A stretch of DNA of 64,000 bases from an uncultured Clostridia bacterium (GTDB lineage Bacteria > Bacillota > Clostridia > TANB77 > CAG-508): NCBI GenBank assembly GCA_934182605.1, contig CAKPRQ010000004.1, positions 1-64,000 on the forward strand, read 5' to 3'. Of the stretch, positions 33,125-41,717 are shown one piece after another. The notes under the pieces were generated by a model. The model was not told the origin of the DNA and made no database searches. It was given only the letters and a program-made list of their open reading frames with translations. A program made the translations under genes and the position numbers. Every line of letters begins with the position of its first letter. Position 1 is the stretch's first letter.

Positions 33125-34879
33125 CTAATTATTTTTTAGATTGATCTTTATATGCACTTCATCTAGTTGTTTTTGTGTTACTTCAGATGGTGCGTTCATT
33201 AATAAATCTTGTGCTCTACTATTCATAGGGAATGCTATTACATTTCTAACTGTTTCAGATTCTGTTAAAAGCATTATAATTCTATCAACACCTGGAGCAA
33301 TACCTGCGTGTGGAGGAGCACCAAATTGGAATGCATTAAATAGGGCAGGAAATTTGTCTTCAACTACTTTTTTAGAGTATCCTGCTATTTCAAATGCTTT
33401 TACCATTATTTCTGGATCATGATTTCTTACAGCTCCTGATGATAATTCTATACCATTACATACTATATCATATTGATATGCTAATATATCTAAAGGATTT
33501 TGTTCTTCTAATGCTTTTAAACCACCTTGTGGCATAGAGAACGGGTTGTGGCAGAAATCTATTTTTCCATTATCCATTTCTTCATACATTGGAAAATCTA
33601 CTATCCAGCAGAATTTAAATACGTTATTATCTATTAAATTTAGACGTTTTCCAAGTTCATTTCTTATTTGACCTGATAATATTTGTGCTATACGTTTACT
33701 TTCAGCTATAAAGAATAATGCATCTCCTGGGTTTGTGTTAGTTTCAGTAAGCATTTGTTCACGAGCTTCATCTGTAATAAATTTAGCAATAGGTCCTTGT
33801 AATGTTCTATCATCCATAACTCTTAGCCAAGCTAGTCCTTTTGCCTTACATTCTTGTATAGCAAAATCTGTCATACCTTCAAAGAATGAACGTGGTTCAT
33901 CTTTAACATTTGGTACAGATATTATTTTTACAGTTTTATTTTTAAATGCATTAAATTCTAGGTCTTTGAAAATATGTGTTACGTCTTGTACTATTAAAGG
34001 ATTTCTTAAATCAGGTTTATCTGAACCATATTTTTCCATAGCTTCTAAATAAGGTATACGTACAAATTCTCTTTCAACTTTTTTATTTGAGAATTTTTTA
34101 AATGTATTATACATAACATCTTCTATAACTTCAAAAACATCTTCCTGTTCTGCAAAAGCCATTTCCATATCTAATTGGTAAAATTCACCTGGAGAACGGT
34201 CTGCTCTGGCATCTTCATCTCTAAAGCAAGGTGCTATTTGGAAATATTTATCTATACCAGATACCATTAATAATTGTTTAAATTGTTGTGGTGCTTGTGG
34301 TAAAGCATAAAATTTACCTGGGTATACTCTACTTGGTACTAAATAATCTCTAGCTCCTTCTGGTGAAGAACTTGTTAGTATTGGCGTTTGAACTTCAGTA
34401 AAGTTTTTGGCAATCATTTGATCTCTTAAGAATTGTATAACTTTTGCTCTTAATAATACATTATTTTTTACTCTATCATTTCTTATATCTAAAAATCTAT
34501 ATTGAAGTCTTAAATCTTCTCTTACATCTTGATTTGTATTAACTTCAAAAGGAAGAGATTTAGTTCTTTTACCTAATATTTCTACTTTTTCTATTTTTAC
34601 TTCAACTTCTCCAGTTTCTATATTTTTGTTTATTGTTTCTTCATCTCTTAATTTAACTATACCAGTTACAGAAATTGTTGATTCTGTTGGTATTTTTGAT
34701 AATTCATCAACCATATTTTGGTCATCAGGTGATACTAATTGTGTTATTCCATATTGATCTCTTAAATCTATAAAAACAATTCCACCCATATCTCTTATTG
34801 TTTGTATCCAACCTGCAAGTTTTACTTCTTTATCTACGTCGCTTGTACGTAATTCTCCACAGTTATGTGTTCTATACAT
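33125..34879 (-). CDS. aspS: Aspartyl-tRNA synthetase
   Basis: 584 residues from the ATG at 34879, which has TAGGAGGG upstream; a longer in-frame start at 34936 overlaps the promoter. It charges tRNA-Asp. The N-terminal OB anticodon-binding domain (AGWIQTIRDMGGIVFIDLRD) and class II motifs 1-3 (FTEVQTPILTSSSPEGARDY, FRDEDARADRSPGEFYQLD, GAPPHAGIAPGVDRIIML) are present. The bacterial GAD insertion lies between. The length is typical of bacterial AspRS. Confidence 0.96.
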   Translation of the reverse strand: MYRTHNCGELRTSDVDKEVKLAGWIQTIRDMGGIVFIDLRDQYGITQLVSPDDQNMVDELSKIPTESTISVTGIVKLRDEETINKNIETGEVEVKIEKVEILGKRTKSLPFEVNTNQDVREDLRLQYRFLDIRNDRVKNNVLLRAKVIQFLRDQMIAKNFTEVQTPILTSSSPEGARDYLVPSRVYPGKFYALPQAPQQFKQLLMVSGIDKYFQIAPCFRDEDARADRSPGEFYQLDMEMAFAEQEDVFEVIEDVMYNTFKKFSNKKVEREFVRIPYLEAMEKYGSDKPDLRNPLIVQDVTHIFKDLEFNAFKNKTVKIISVPNVKDEPRSFFEGMTDFAIQECKAKGLAWLRVMDDRTLQGPIAKFITDEAREQMLTETNTNPGDALFFIAESKRIAQILSGQIRNELGKRLNLIDNNVFKFCWIVDFPMYEEMDNGKIDFCHNPFSMPQGGLKALEEQNPLDILAYQYDIVCNGIELSSGAVRNHDPEIMVKAFEIAGYSKKVVEDKFPALFNAFQFGAPPHAGIAPGVDRIIMLLTESETVRNVIAFPMNSRAQDLLMNAPSEVTQKQLDEVHIKINLKNN

Positions 34880-34907
34880 AATTAACCCTCCTAAAACAAT
34901 ACTATTT

Positions 34908-34936
34908 ATTTTACTTAAATTTACGCAATTTGTCAA
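34908..34936 (-). promoter_or_regulatory. SigA-type promoter of aspS
   Basis: On the minus strand, TTGACA (34931-34936), 17 bases and TAAAAT (34908-34913). It leaves no room for a T-box leader. Confidence 0.75.
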
Positions 34937-34965
34937 TAGTTAGTAAAATTTTTTTCAAAAAAACC

Positions 34966-35115
34966 ATTACAATTCAGATAGAAAACATTTAACTTTTGCA
35001 AAATCGTGATATATAGCTATTTGTAAGTCAAGACCCGGATTGTGTCACCCTATCTATGTTTTGACTAAAAATAGCTATATATCACGATTTTATAAAATAA
35101 TTGCTGAATTGTAAC
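34966..35115. repeat. Palindromic repeat, copy C
   Basis: It runs from TTACAATTCAG (34967) to CTGAATTGTAAC (35115). Inner stem AAAATCGTGATATATAGCTA pairs with its exact complement. The loop keeps + orientation (GTCAAGACCCGGATTGTGTC ... ATGTTTTGAC). The long outer arm (AACTTTTGCAAAATCG) is on the left and the short one (CGATTTTATAAAATAATT) on the right, opposite to copies A and B. It abuts the terminator of cassette 5. Confidence 0.85.
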
Positions 35116-35161
35116 AAAAAAGCCCCCCAACGCATCTTTAGTAAAAGAAATGTTGGAGGGG
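35116..35161 (-). terminator. Intrinsic terminator of the cassette 5 lipoprotein
   Basis: On the minus strand CCCCTCCAACAT pairs with ATGCGTTGGGGGG around an A/T loop, followed by CTTTTTTG. Confidence 0.75.
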
Positions 35162-35169
35162 AAAGGAGG

Positions 35170-35667
35170 CTAGAAAGGCGGCAAGAAAGGTAGAGCGAAA
35201 CTTTCACCAGTCTCTTCACCAGCCTCTCGTGCTATACGACGTACAGTACGATTAACTCCGCTCCGAAAACTTTCTTGGTAAATACCTGCCGGAGACTTGC
35301 GGTACTCTCGTTCCTTTATACTGGCCATCTTGCGCTGATAACGTTCACGTTCGTTAATTGTCTTGAGTTCACTATTATATCGGTTCCTGAGAACACGACG
35401 CTGATTCTTGTAGTATATTCTGCTACTACGAGTACTCGGGTGAACAGCCTCCTGTGCATCAATTGCCTGAAACTGGGCATCATACTGAGCCTTCAATTGC
35501 TCACGTTGTATCCTATAAGGATTCACGCCACTAGACATATAAGGATTCACGCCACTAGACATATAAGGATCATACGGACTAGGCTGAGTATACACACAAC
35601 CAGACGTAAGTGCCACGATGAAAAGCGCGAGAATCATGAGCAGACGAAGACACTGAATATTCCGCAT
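35170..35667 (-). CDS. Small lipoprotein of foreign composition with tandem octapeptide (cassette 5)
   Basis: 165 residues from the ATG at 35667 (AAAGGAG upstream). The signal peptide ends in the lipobox LTSGC. A tandem octapeptide follows (YMSSGVNP twice, encoded by exact 24-bp direct repeats near 35520-35570). Then comes a basic helical region (RVLRNRYNSELKTINERERY) and a tail ending SFALPFLPPF. I recognise no family. G+C is far above the host, with CGT, CGC, GTG and CTC codons. It has its own promoter, which overlaps the neighbouring terminator, and its own terminator. Confidence 0.72.
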   Translation of the reverse strand: MRNIQCLRLLMILALFIVALTSGCVYTQPSPYDPYMSSGVNPYMSSGVNPYRIQREQLKAQYDAQFQAIDAQEAVHPSTRSSRIYYKNQRRVLRNRYNSELKTINERERYQRKMASIKEREYRKSPAGIYQESFRSGVNRTVRRIAREAGEETGESFALPFLPPF

Positions 35668-35729
35668 TTTTGACTCCTTTGCTTGAAATTCAAGCATTAG
35701 CATTATTTTTATAAAATTAAACTATTAAT

Positions 35730-35758
35730 ATTATAACATATTTAAGAAAAAAGTTCAA
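35730..35758 (-). promoter_or_regulatory. Promoter of cassette 5, with the -35 box inside the adjacent terminator palindrome
   Basis: On the minus strand, TTGAAC (35753-35758), 17 bases including the T tract, and TATAAT (35730-35735). Confidence 0.65.
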
Positions 35759-35782
35759 ATTTTATAAAATTTGAACTTTTTT
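35747..35782. terminator. 36-bp perfect palindrome, terminator of the GH18 gene
   Basis: AAAAAAGTTCAAATTTTA and its exact complement, with T tracts on both strands. It lies 24 bp after the GH18 stop codon on the minus strand. Confidence 0.75.
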
Positions 35783-35805
35783 CATATATTTTTTCTTTAT
35801 ATTAT

Positions 35806-37524
35806 TTATTGTGTTAATACATTATTTATACTACTCCAAATCTCAGGATTTTCATAACCTTTAGCCCAAAATGCAACGCCACCAAGATTATTTTCCACTA
35901 CTAAATTAAGTTTAGCAGTAAGAGAGCGTTCATCTTCTATCCACATTTTTTTTGTAGTATTACCTTCAGTATATTCAACATAATATTGAGCAACATCATC
36001 TAACCAAGTTTTGTTTTCATAAGCAGAGGCTGGTATTACATTAGTAATACTTCTCATATAAATAGCAGTACTCTTTATAGAACCATCTGAGTATTCTGTC
36101 CATAATCTAGTAAAGAAAGGCAATCCTAAAATTATTTTGTTAGGTTCTATTTCTTCAGTTTTTAAAAACTTATTTAAACTTACTCTCATCCAGTCTAATC
36201 CCGCAGTAGTTCCTGCTTTTGTACTACTTGTGCCATATTGGTCATAAGCCATAAATACAATATAATCAGAATTATCTGCAATAGCATTTCTGTCGTAACA
36301 CATTGACCAATTAGCTCCGCCATCAGGTGCAGTAACATCAACAGATAATACCATACCTAATTCTTTTAATCTAGGATAAAGTTCAACAACAAATTGTGTA
36401 AACATATCTTTATCTTCTTCATACATGTGTTCAAAATCAAGATTAATTCCATCCACATCATATTTCTTAGCTAATTCTAGTATATTATTTATAGTTTTGT
36501 TCCTTAATTCATAACTATTTAATATTTCAGTAGTAGTTTCAATCCAAGAATGGTTAGTCACCATTGCCCAAACCTTGTAATTATTAGATTTAGCCCAATT
36601 AATATAATCTAATCTGTTTTGAGTAACATTATCAATTACATTTCCTTTACCTAATCGCTCCAACTCAAACATCATAGGTGAGAAAACATTCAATCCTTCA
36701 ATATAATTTGTATCTATATCTGTATAAAAAGGTTCCCAAACCATATTTACTTTACCTTCAATTTGTGGAATATTAGTAACTTCAGTACGTACTATAGTTT
36801 CATTTGTTAAATCTTTGCTTTTTACATAACCAATAATTCCATTAGAAGTTCTTATTTCTGTCCATCCTTTTTCATCGTCCTTTTCAATAACTATGACTTG
36901 TTCATCTTTCTTTATTTTAGCAACAGTTCGTGAAAAAGTATCTTTTATAGATTTAACTGATAAATTTTTAGTAGCAGTTGCTTTAACTTGTTCTTTGGAT
37001 AAAGTTTCAACAGTTACTATATTTGTATCTGTATAATAATTTAATTCGATATTTAAAGATTCTAATAACTCGGAAATTGGAATATACACTGTTCCATCTT
37101 TTTCAAAAGCAGTTGTAGCAATAGTATTTTCAATATCATTTATAGTAATTAAAGTATTATCTAAAAACATATTAGTAACTTTAGTATCGTAAGTTATAAC
37201 AATACGTTTTTCAGCTTCGTTATAGTATAAATAAGGATCAAAAAAGTTTGCAACATCTGGTCGAGATAAATATATATGATTATTTTCCACAATTAAGTCA
37301 TTCTTTAAATATGCAGTTACATTGCTATTGTTTATAACAAGATTAGTTTTATCTGTAATATCATGATTTTTGTAATTAGGTGCTTTTTCTAATACGAATA
37401 AAGCTACTACTAATAATACAATTACAATTATAATATTTCTAACTAATTTAAATATATTAATTTTTGAGGTTTCTTTAATCCTTGAATGAGGCTTCCTTCT
37501 TTCATTATTTTGATTATCTTCCAT
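35806..37524 (-). CDS. Membrane-anchored glycoside hydrolase family 18 protein with SH3 domain
   Basis: 572 residues. One N-terminal membrane helix (about 27-46), then a copper-amine-oxidase-N-like stalk domain (about 60-155; VYIPISELLESLNIELNYY), a bacterial SH3 domain (about 165-240; NGIIGYVKSKDL), and a GH18 catalytic barrel (about 255-570). The DxxDxDxE motif is VDGINLDFEHMYEE, with the general-acid Glu present. FMAYDQYG and GGVAFWAKGYE are also typical. Related proteins (YaaH/SleL/YdhD group) cleave peptidoglycan during spore germination or wall turnover, and I infer a wall target here. AAGGAG precedes the ATG. Confidence 0.85.
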   Translation of the reverse strand: MEDNQNNERRKPHSRIKETSKINIFKLVRNIIIVIVLLVVALFVLEKAPNYKNHDITDKTNLVINNSNVTAYLKNDLIVENNHIYLSRPDVANFFDPYLYYNEAEKRIVITYDTKVTNMFLDNTLITINDIENTIATTAFEKDGTVYIPISELLESLNIELNYYTDTNIVTVETLSKEQVKATATKNLSVKSIKDTFSRTVAKIKKDEQVIVIEKDDEKGWTEIRTSNGIIGYVKSKDLTNETIVRTEVTNIPQIEGKVNMVWEPFYTDIDTNYIEGLNVFSPMMFELERLGKGNVIDNVTQNRLDYINWAKSNNYKVWAMVTNHSWIETTTEILNSYELRNKTINNILELAKKYDVDGINLDFEHMYEEDKDMFTQFVVELYPRLKELGMVLSVDVTAPDGGANWSMCYDRNAIADNSDYIVFMAYDQYGTSSTKAGTTAGLDWMRVSLNKFLKTEEIEPNKIILGLPFFTRLWTEYSDGSIKSTAIYMRSITNVIPASAYENKTWLDDVAQYYVEYTEGNTTKKMWIEDERSLTAKLNLVVENNLGGVAFWAKGYENPEIWSSINNVLTQ

Positions 37525-37691
37525 AATTTATTACTCCTTATATTTTTATTTTTTTTTACAAAATCTATTATAATATATCATATAATTTTATAATTCACAA
37601 GTGAATTATGAAATTTAATAAAATTATAAACTTAAAGCTTGATATTTTAATGGTTTTATAGCAAAATATATCTGTATGTAAAGAGGTGCTT

Positions 37692-37967
37692 ATGGAAAAA
37701 ATAGATATTGAAAGAATAAAAGATTTAATTAAGAAAAATAAAATAAGATGGACTAATCACGTAATAATAAGACTTTTTCAGAGACATATAACGCAAGCTG
37801 ATGTTGAAAAAGCTATTATAAATGGAGAAATAATTGAAGTTTGTAAACAATGCGGAGAAATTTCTTATAGCGATAGTGTAGCAAAGCAGTTGGAAAAATT
37901 AGTAAATTCTGTTAGGAATGCTATTACTGAAATTACTATAATTAATTATACTGAAATGGTAGCATAA
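37692..37967 (+). CDS. DUF4258-like small protein
   Basis: 91 residues from the ATG at 37692, preceded by AAGAGG; an in-frame GTG at 37686 lies in the ribosome-binding site. The N-terminal half (IRWTNHVIIRLFQRHITQAD then VEKAIINGEIIE) matches the DUF4258 pattern of a His, an Arg-rich turn and a DV..AI..GEII segment. These proteins resemble small RelE/BrnT-like toxins, but no antitoxin gene is adjacent. The C-terminal half departs from the family, so it may be a shortened or shifted relic. Confidence 0.5.
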   Translation: MEKIDIERIKDLIKKNKIRWTNHVIIRLFQRHITQADVEKAIINGEIIEVCKQCGEISYSDSVAKQLEKLVNSVRNAITEITIINYTEMVA

Positions 37968-37987
37968 TTTATTTCTATTTACATTAT

Positions 37988-38037
37988 GTTACAATTCAGT
38001 AGAGAAACATAAAGTTTTAGTAAACCTGAATTGTAAC
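37988..38037. repeat. Minimal palindromic repeat (H), terminal repeats only
   Basis: GTTACAATTCAG (37988) and CTGAATTGTAAC (ending 38037) enclose only 26 bases. It has the same termini as the 150-bp family but lacks stem and loop, an internal deletion derivative. Confidence 0.65.
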
Positions 38038-38141
38038 GACCTGTAACACATTTTAATTTTTTTTTATAAAAAAACCTTTAAAAATTTTAAAATATATAGT
38101 ATAATAAATATGTGTGAAATTAATGAGAGAGGAGTAAATTT

Positions 38142-38597
38142 ATGGGGATGTGGATATTATGGCTAATTGTAGCAGGTTTTTTCTTTATACTAGAAATAGC
38201 AACTACAGGATTTTTAGCAATGTGGCTAGGTGTAGCAGGTTTAATAACATTAGCATTAAGTTTCTTTGTAGATAACGTAGTAGTACAAGTAATTGTATTT
38301 GCAGTCTCATCAGTAGTATTAATTCTTTTAACAAAGCCATTAGTAAAAAAATTTATAGATAAAAAAACAATACCTACTAATACAGATAGTTTAATGGAAA
38401 AAGAAGGAATAGTCATACAAACTATAGACAATATTAAATCTGTAGGGCAAGTTAAATTGCAAGGAGAGGTTTGGTCTGCAAAATCATCTGATGACGATAA
38501 GATTATAGAAAAAGGAACTCAAGTTGTAGTTAAAGATATTTCAGGTGTAAAATTAGTAGTAGAAGAATCTGAAAAAACTGAGAAAGTTATGGCATAA
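38142..38597 (+). CDS. NfeD-like membrane protein
   Basis: 151 residues. Three N-terminal membrane helices (about 3-75) are followed by an OB-like soluble domain (about 85-145; LMEKEGIVIQTIDNIKSVGQ, GEVWSAKS). This is the short NfeD type, which pairs with SPFH proteins in the membrane. AGAGGAG precedes the ATG. The SPFH gene follows after 54 bases. A weak TTTAAA-N17-TATAAT promoter lies at about 38077-38105. Confidence 0.88.
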   Translation: MGMWILWLIVAGFFFILEIATTGFLAMWLGVAGLITLALSFFVDNVVVQVIVFAVSSVVLILLTKPLVKKFIDKKTIPTNTDSLMEKEGIVIQTIDNIKSVGQVKLQGEVWSAKSSDDDKIIEKGTQVVVKDISGVKLVVEESEKTEKVMA

Positions 38598-38651
38598 AGC
38601 AGAATGTAGTTATAATATAATAAGAGTAAATAAAATTTTGGAGGTAAAGTT

Positions 38652-39566
38652 ATGATAGTATTTTTTGTAATATTATTAATTATAGTAGTTATAATAGCAG
38701 TAAAAACAATTAAGGTTGTTAAACAATCAGAAGTGTACATAATCGAAAGATTAGGAAAATTTAATAAAATAGCAGATGCAGGTCTTACAATAATTATACC
38801 ATTTATGGACCAAGTAAGAAGTGTTGTAAGTTTAAAACAACAAACAATGGATATTCCGCCTCAAGGAGTTATTACAAAAGACAATGTTACAATTACAATA
38901 GATACAGTTGTGTTCTATAAAATTACAGACCCTGCAAAAGCAGTATACGAAATCCAATCTCTTAAAAAAGGTATTGAATATTTAGCAATTACAACAATTC
39001 GTGATATCGTAGGTAAAATGGATTTAGACTCTACATTTAGTTCTAGAGATGCTATTAATAATCAATTAAGAATAGTATTAGATGAATCAACAGACCAATG
39101 GGGATGTAAAGTAGATAGAGTAGAGATTAAAGATATTACTCCACCAGCAGATATTAGAGATGCAATGGAAAAACAAATGAATGCAGAAAGAAATAAGAGA
39201 GCCGCAATTTTACAAGCAGAAGGAGAAAAACAATCTGCAATTACTATAGCAGAAGGACGTAAGGAAGCTGCGATACTTGAAGCAGAAGCTGATAGAGAGG
39301 CACAAATTAGAAGAGCAACTGGTGAGGCTGAGGCTATAGTAAAAGTTGCAAATGCTAAAGCTCAAGAAATTCAAATGGTTTATGAATCAATTAAAAATGC
39401 AGCTCCAGACGATAAGTTGGTTCAATTAAAATCATTAGAAGCGTTAGAAGAAATAGCAAAAGGAGAGGCAAATAAAGTATTTATCCCGTTTGAAGCAACA
39501 GGTGCTTTATCTGCATTAGGTGCTGCAAAAGAAATTTTTGTAGATGGAAAGAAGAATGAAAAATAA
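38652..39566 (+). CDS. SPFH/band 7 (stomatin-like) membrane scaffold protein
   Basis: 304 residues. An N-terminal membrane helix (MIVFFVILLIIVVIIAV) and band 7 domain (VYIIERLGKF, IIPFMDQVRSVVSLKQQTMD, PPQGVITKDNVTI) are followed by a long Ala/Glu-rich coiled coil (about 170-250; AILQAEGEKQSAITIAEGRK). It is QmcA/stomatin-like and forms membrane microdomain assemblies with NfeD encoded just upstream. GGAGGT precedes the ATG. Confidence 0.93.
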   Translation: MIVFFVILLIIVVIIAVKTIKVVKQSEVYIIERLGKFNKIADAGLTIIIPFMDQVRSVVSLKQQTMDIPPQGVITKDNVTITIDTVVFYKITDPAKAVYEIQSLKKGIEYLAITTIRDIVGKMDLDSTFSSRDAINNQLRIVLDESTDQWGCKVDRVEIKDITPPADIRDAMEKQMNAERNKRAAILQAEGEKQSAITIAEGRKEAAILEAEADREAQIRRATGEAEAIVKVANAKAQEIQMVYESIKNAAPDDKLVQLKSLEALEEIAKGEANKVFIPFEATGALSALGAAKEIFVDGKKNEK

Positions 39567-39570
39567 AATA

Positions 39571-39607
39571 AAAAACTCTTGTATTTTCAAGAGTTTTTTT
39601 GTATAAT
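39571..39607 (+). terminator. SPFH gene terminator fused with the promoter of the next gene
   Basis: AAAAACTCTTG (39571-39581) pairs with CAAGAGTTTTT (39588-39598), followed by T. TTGTAT in the hairpin (39579-39584), a 17-base spacer made of the 3' arm and T tract, and TATAAT (39602-39607) also form a promoter for the NifU-like gene. The same module occurs at 47781-47818. Confidence 0.7.
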
Positions 39608-39642
39608 AAGGGAGTAAAAAAGGAAAAAATGGAGGAATGTTT

Positions 39643-40335
39643 ATGATATATTCAGAAGATGTAGAAAAAATGTGTCCAGTAAAAAAAGGAGCAAATCATG
39701 GACCAGCACCTATACCAGAGGAAGGAAAATGGGTTAAAGTAAAAGAGATAAAAGATATTTCAGGTTTAACACATGGAATAGGTTGGTGTGCACCACAACA
39801 AGGAGCTTGTAAATTAACATTAAACATTAAAGATGGAGTAATTCAAGAAGCATTAGTAGAAACAATTGGATGTTCTGGGATGACTCATTCAGCCGCGATG
39901 GCATCAGAAATTTTAACAGGTAAAACAATATTAGAAGCATTAAATACTGATTTAGTATGTGATGCTATAAATGTAGCTATGAGAGAATTATTTTTACAAA
40001 TAGTATATGGAAGAAGTCAATCAGCATTTTCAGAAGGTGGACTTACTATAGGGGCAGGATTAGAAGATTTAGGAAAAGGTCACAGAAGTCAAGTCGGAAC
40101 AGCATATAGTACAGTAGTAAAAGGCCCTAGATATTTAGAATTAGCAGAAGGATATATTACTGATTTAGGATTAAATGAATATGATGAAATTATAGGATAC
40201 AAATTTGTAAATTTAGGAAAAATGATGGATAACATTAAATCTGGTATGGAACCACTAGAAGCAATAGAAAAAGCTAGTGGTAAATATGGTAGATTTGACG
40301 AAGCTGTTAAAGTGATAGATCCTAGAAAAGAATAA
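39643..40335 (+). CDS. NifU-like iron-sulfur scaffold protein
   Basis: 230 residues from the ATG at 39643 (GGAGG eight bases upstream; the ATG at 39637 is too close). The middle (TIGCSGMTHSAAMASEILTG) is the IscU/NifU-like segment with one Cys. Further cysteines are in EKMCPVKKGA, GIGWCAPQQGACKL and LVCDAIN. It matches the scaffold-like family always found next to the GGGtGRT protein. Cluster binding is likely from these cysteines, but the client is unknown. It begins an operon with the next gene (21 bases apart). Confidence 0.8.
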   Translation: MIYSEDVEKMCPVKKGANHGPAPIPEEGKWVKVKEIKDISGLTHGIGWCAPQQGACKLTLNIKDGVIQEALVETIGCSGMTHSAAMASEILTGKTILEALNTDLVCDAINVAMRELFLQIVYGRSQSAFSEGGLTIGAGLEDLGKGHRSQVGTAYSTVVKGPRYLELAEGYITDLGLNEYDEIIGYKFVNLGKMMDNIKSGMEPLEAIEKASGKYGRFDEAVKVIDPRKE

Positions 40336-40356
40336 ATAAAAATGGAGGAATAGAAA

Positions 40357-41355
40357 ATGGCACTTTTTGAAGGTTATGAAAGAAGAATTGAAAATATAAA
40401 TAAAGTTTTAAATAAGTATGGAATAGCAAATATAGAAGAAGCTAAAAAAATATGTGATGATAAAGGAATAGATGTATATAATATTGTAAAAGGTATACAA
40501 CCAATTTGCTTTGAGAATGCTTGTTGGGCATATATTGTAGGAGCAGCAATTGCAATTAAGAATAATGTAGAAAAAGCAGAAGAAGCAGCAAAATATATAG
40601 GAGAAGGATTACAATCTTTCTGTATACCAGGTTCCGTAGCAGATGACAGAAAAGTAGGATTAGGACATGGAAATTTAGCATCAATGTTATTAAATGAAAA
40701 TACAAAATGTTTTGCTTTTTTAGCAGGACATGAATCTTTTGCAGCAGCAGAAGGCGCAATAGGAATTGCCAAATCTGCTAATAAAGTAAGAAAAGAACCA
40801 TTACGAGTAATTTTAAATGGTTTAGGTAAAGATGCAGCACAGATAATTTCAAGAATAAATGGATTTACATATGTTCAAACGGAATTTGATTATTACACAG
40901 GTAAATTAAAAATAGTAAAAGAAATAGTACATTCAAAAGGGGAAAGAGGAAAAGTTAGATGTTATGGTACAGATGATGTTAGAGAAGGTGTTGCAATAAT
41001 GCAATATGAAAAAGTAGATGTGTCTATAACAGGAAACTCTACAAATCCAACACGTTTCCAACATCCAGTAGCAGGAACATATAAAAAAGAATGTATAGAA
41101 GAAGGAAGAAAATATTTCTCGGTAGCATCAGGTGGTGGAACAGGAAGGACATTGCATCCAGATAATGTCGCAGCAGGGCCTGCTTCTTATGGAATGACAG
41201 ATACAATGGGAAGAATGCATTCAGATGCACAATTTGCAGGTTCTTCATCTGTACCAGCACATGTGGAAATGATGGGATTAATAGGAATGGGTAACAATCC
41301 TATGGTAGGTGCTACAGTAGCTGTTGCAGTTGCTATCGAAGAGGCTATGAAATAA
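40357..41355 (+). CDS. GGGtGRT family protein
   Basis: 332 residues. It ends with the family signature SGGGTGRTLHPDNVAAGPAS and GSSSVPAHVEMMGLIGMGNN. The N-terminal part has three Cys (KKICDDKG, IQPICFENACWAY), and GHGNLASMLLNENTKCFAFL is conserved. The protein is found in anaerobes next to the NifU-like gene; its biochemical role is not known. GGAGGAA precedes the ATG. Confidence 0.85.
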   Translation: MALFEGYERRIENINKVLNKYGIANIEEAKKICDDKGIDVYNIVKGIQPICFENACWAYIVGAAIAIKNNVEKAEEAAKYIGEGLQSFCIPGSVADDRKVGLGHGNLASMLLNENTKCFAFLAGHESFAAAEGAIGIAKSANKVRKEPLRVILNGLGKDAAQIISRINGFTYVQTEFDYYTGKLKIVKEIVHSKGERGKVRCYGTDDVREGVAIMQYEKVDVSITGNSTNPTRFQHPVAGTYKKECIEEGRKYFSVASGGGTGRTLHPDNVAAGPASYGMTDTMGRMHSDAQFAGSSSVPAHVEMMGLIGMGNNPMVGATVAVAVAIEEAMK

Positions 41356-41389
41356 TGTTATTGTTCAGCAAAAATTAGGAGCTGTTTGT

Positions 41390-41547
41390 ATGTATATTTT
41401 AAATGATATAGTTTATGCAAATGATAATGAAGTAGAGTTGAAGATTAAAGAATTTAAAATTATAGCAGAATTGTATATGTTAGTAACATAAAAAGCGAAA
41501 TATTAAAAGAAGTTTATAAAAAAATTAGTTTATTTCAAGTTGAGTAG
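41390..41547 (+). pseudogene. Truncated DUF2442-like remnant
   Basis: The ATG at 41390 opens 33 codons (MYILNDIVYANDNEVEL ... ELYMLVT), like the start of DUF2442-type small proteins. A stop follows at 41489, and the tail continues in another frame to 41547 (EILKEVYKKISLFQVE). It is probably a decayed toxin-antitoxin-type partner. The rest of the 362-bp gap 41356-41717 holds the promoter and direct repeats of the next gene. Confidence 0.35.
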
Positions 41548-41604
41548 TATTTAATATAGATAAAAACTATTTTGGATATTTAAAAAAATTTACAATAAAA
41601 TAAT

Positions 41605-41688
41605 ACACTGAACAAAATCAAAATAAATTTAAATTTTGTTTAGTACAGTGGACAAAATGTTGACAAAAAGAAAGATTTGAGATATAAT
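41605..41688 (+). promoter_or_regulatory. Promoter of the AAA/DUF4143 gene with upstream direct repeats
   Basis: TTGACA (41660-41665), 17 bases and TATAAT (41683-41688). Two 14-base near-identical direct repeats, ACACTGAACAAAAT (41605) and ACAGTGGACAAAAT (41645), lie just upstream, 40 bp apart. They may be an operator. Confidence 0.6.
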
Positions 41689-41717
41689 AGAATAAAATAA
41701 ACAAAAGGGAGAATTTT

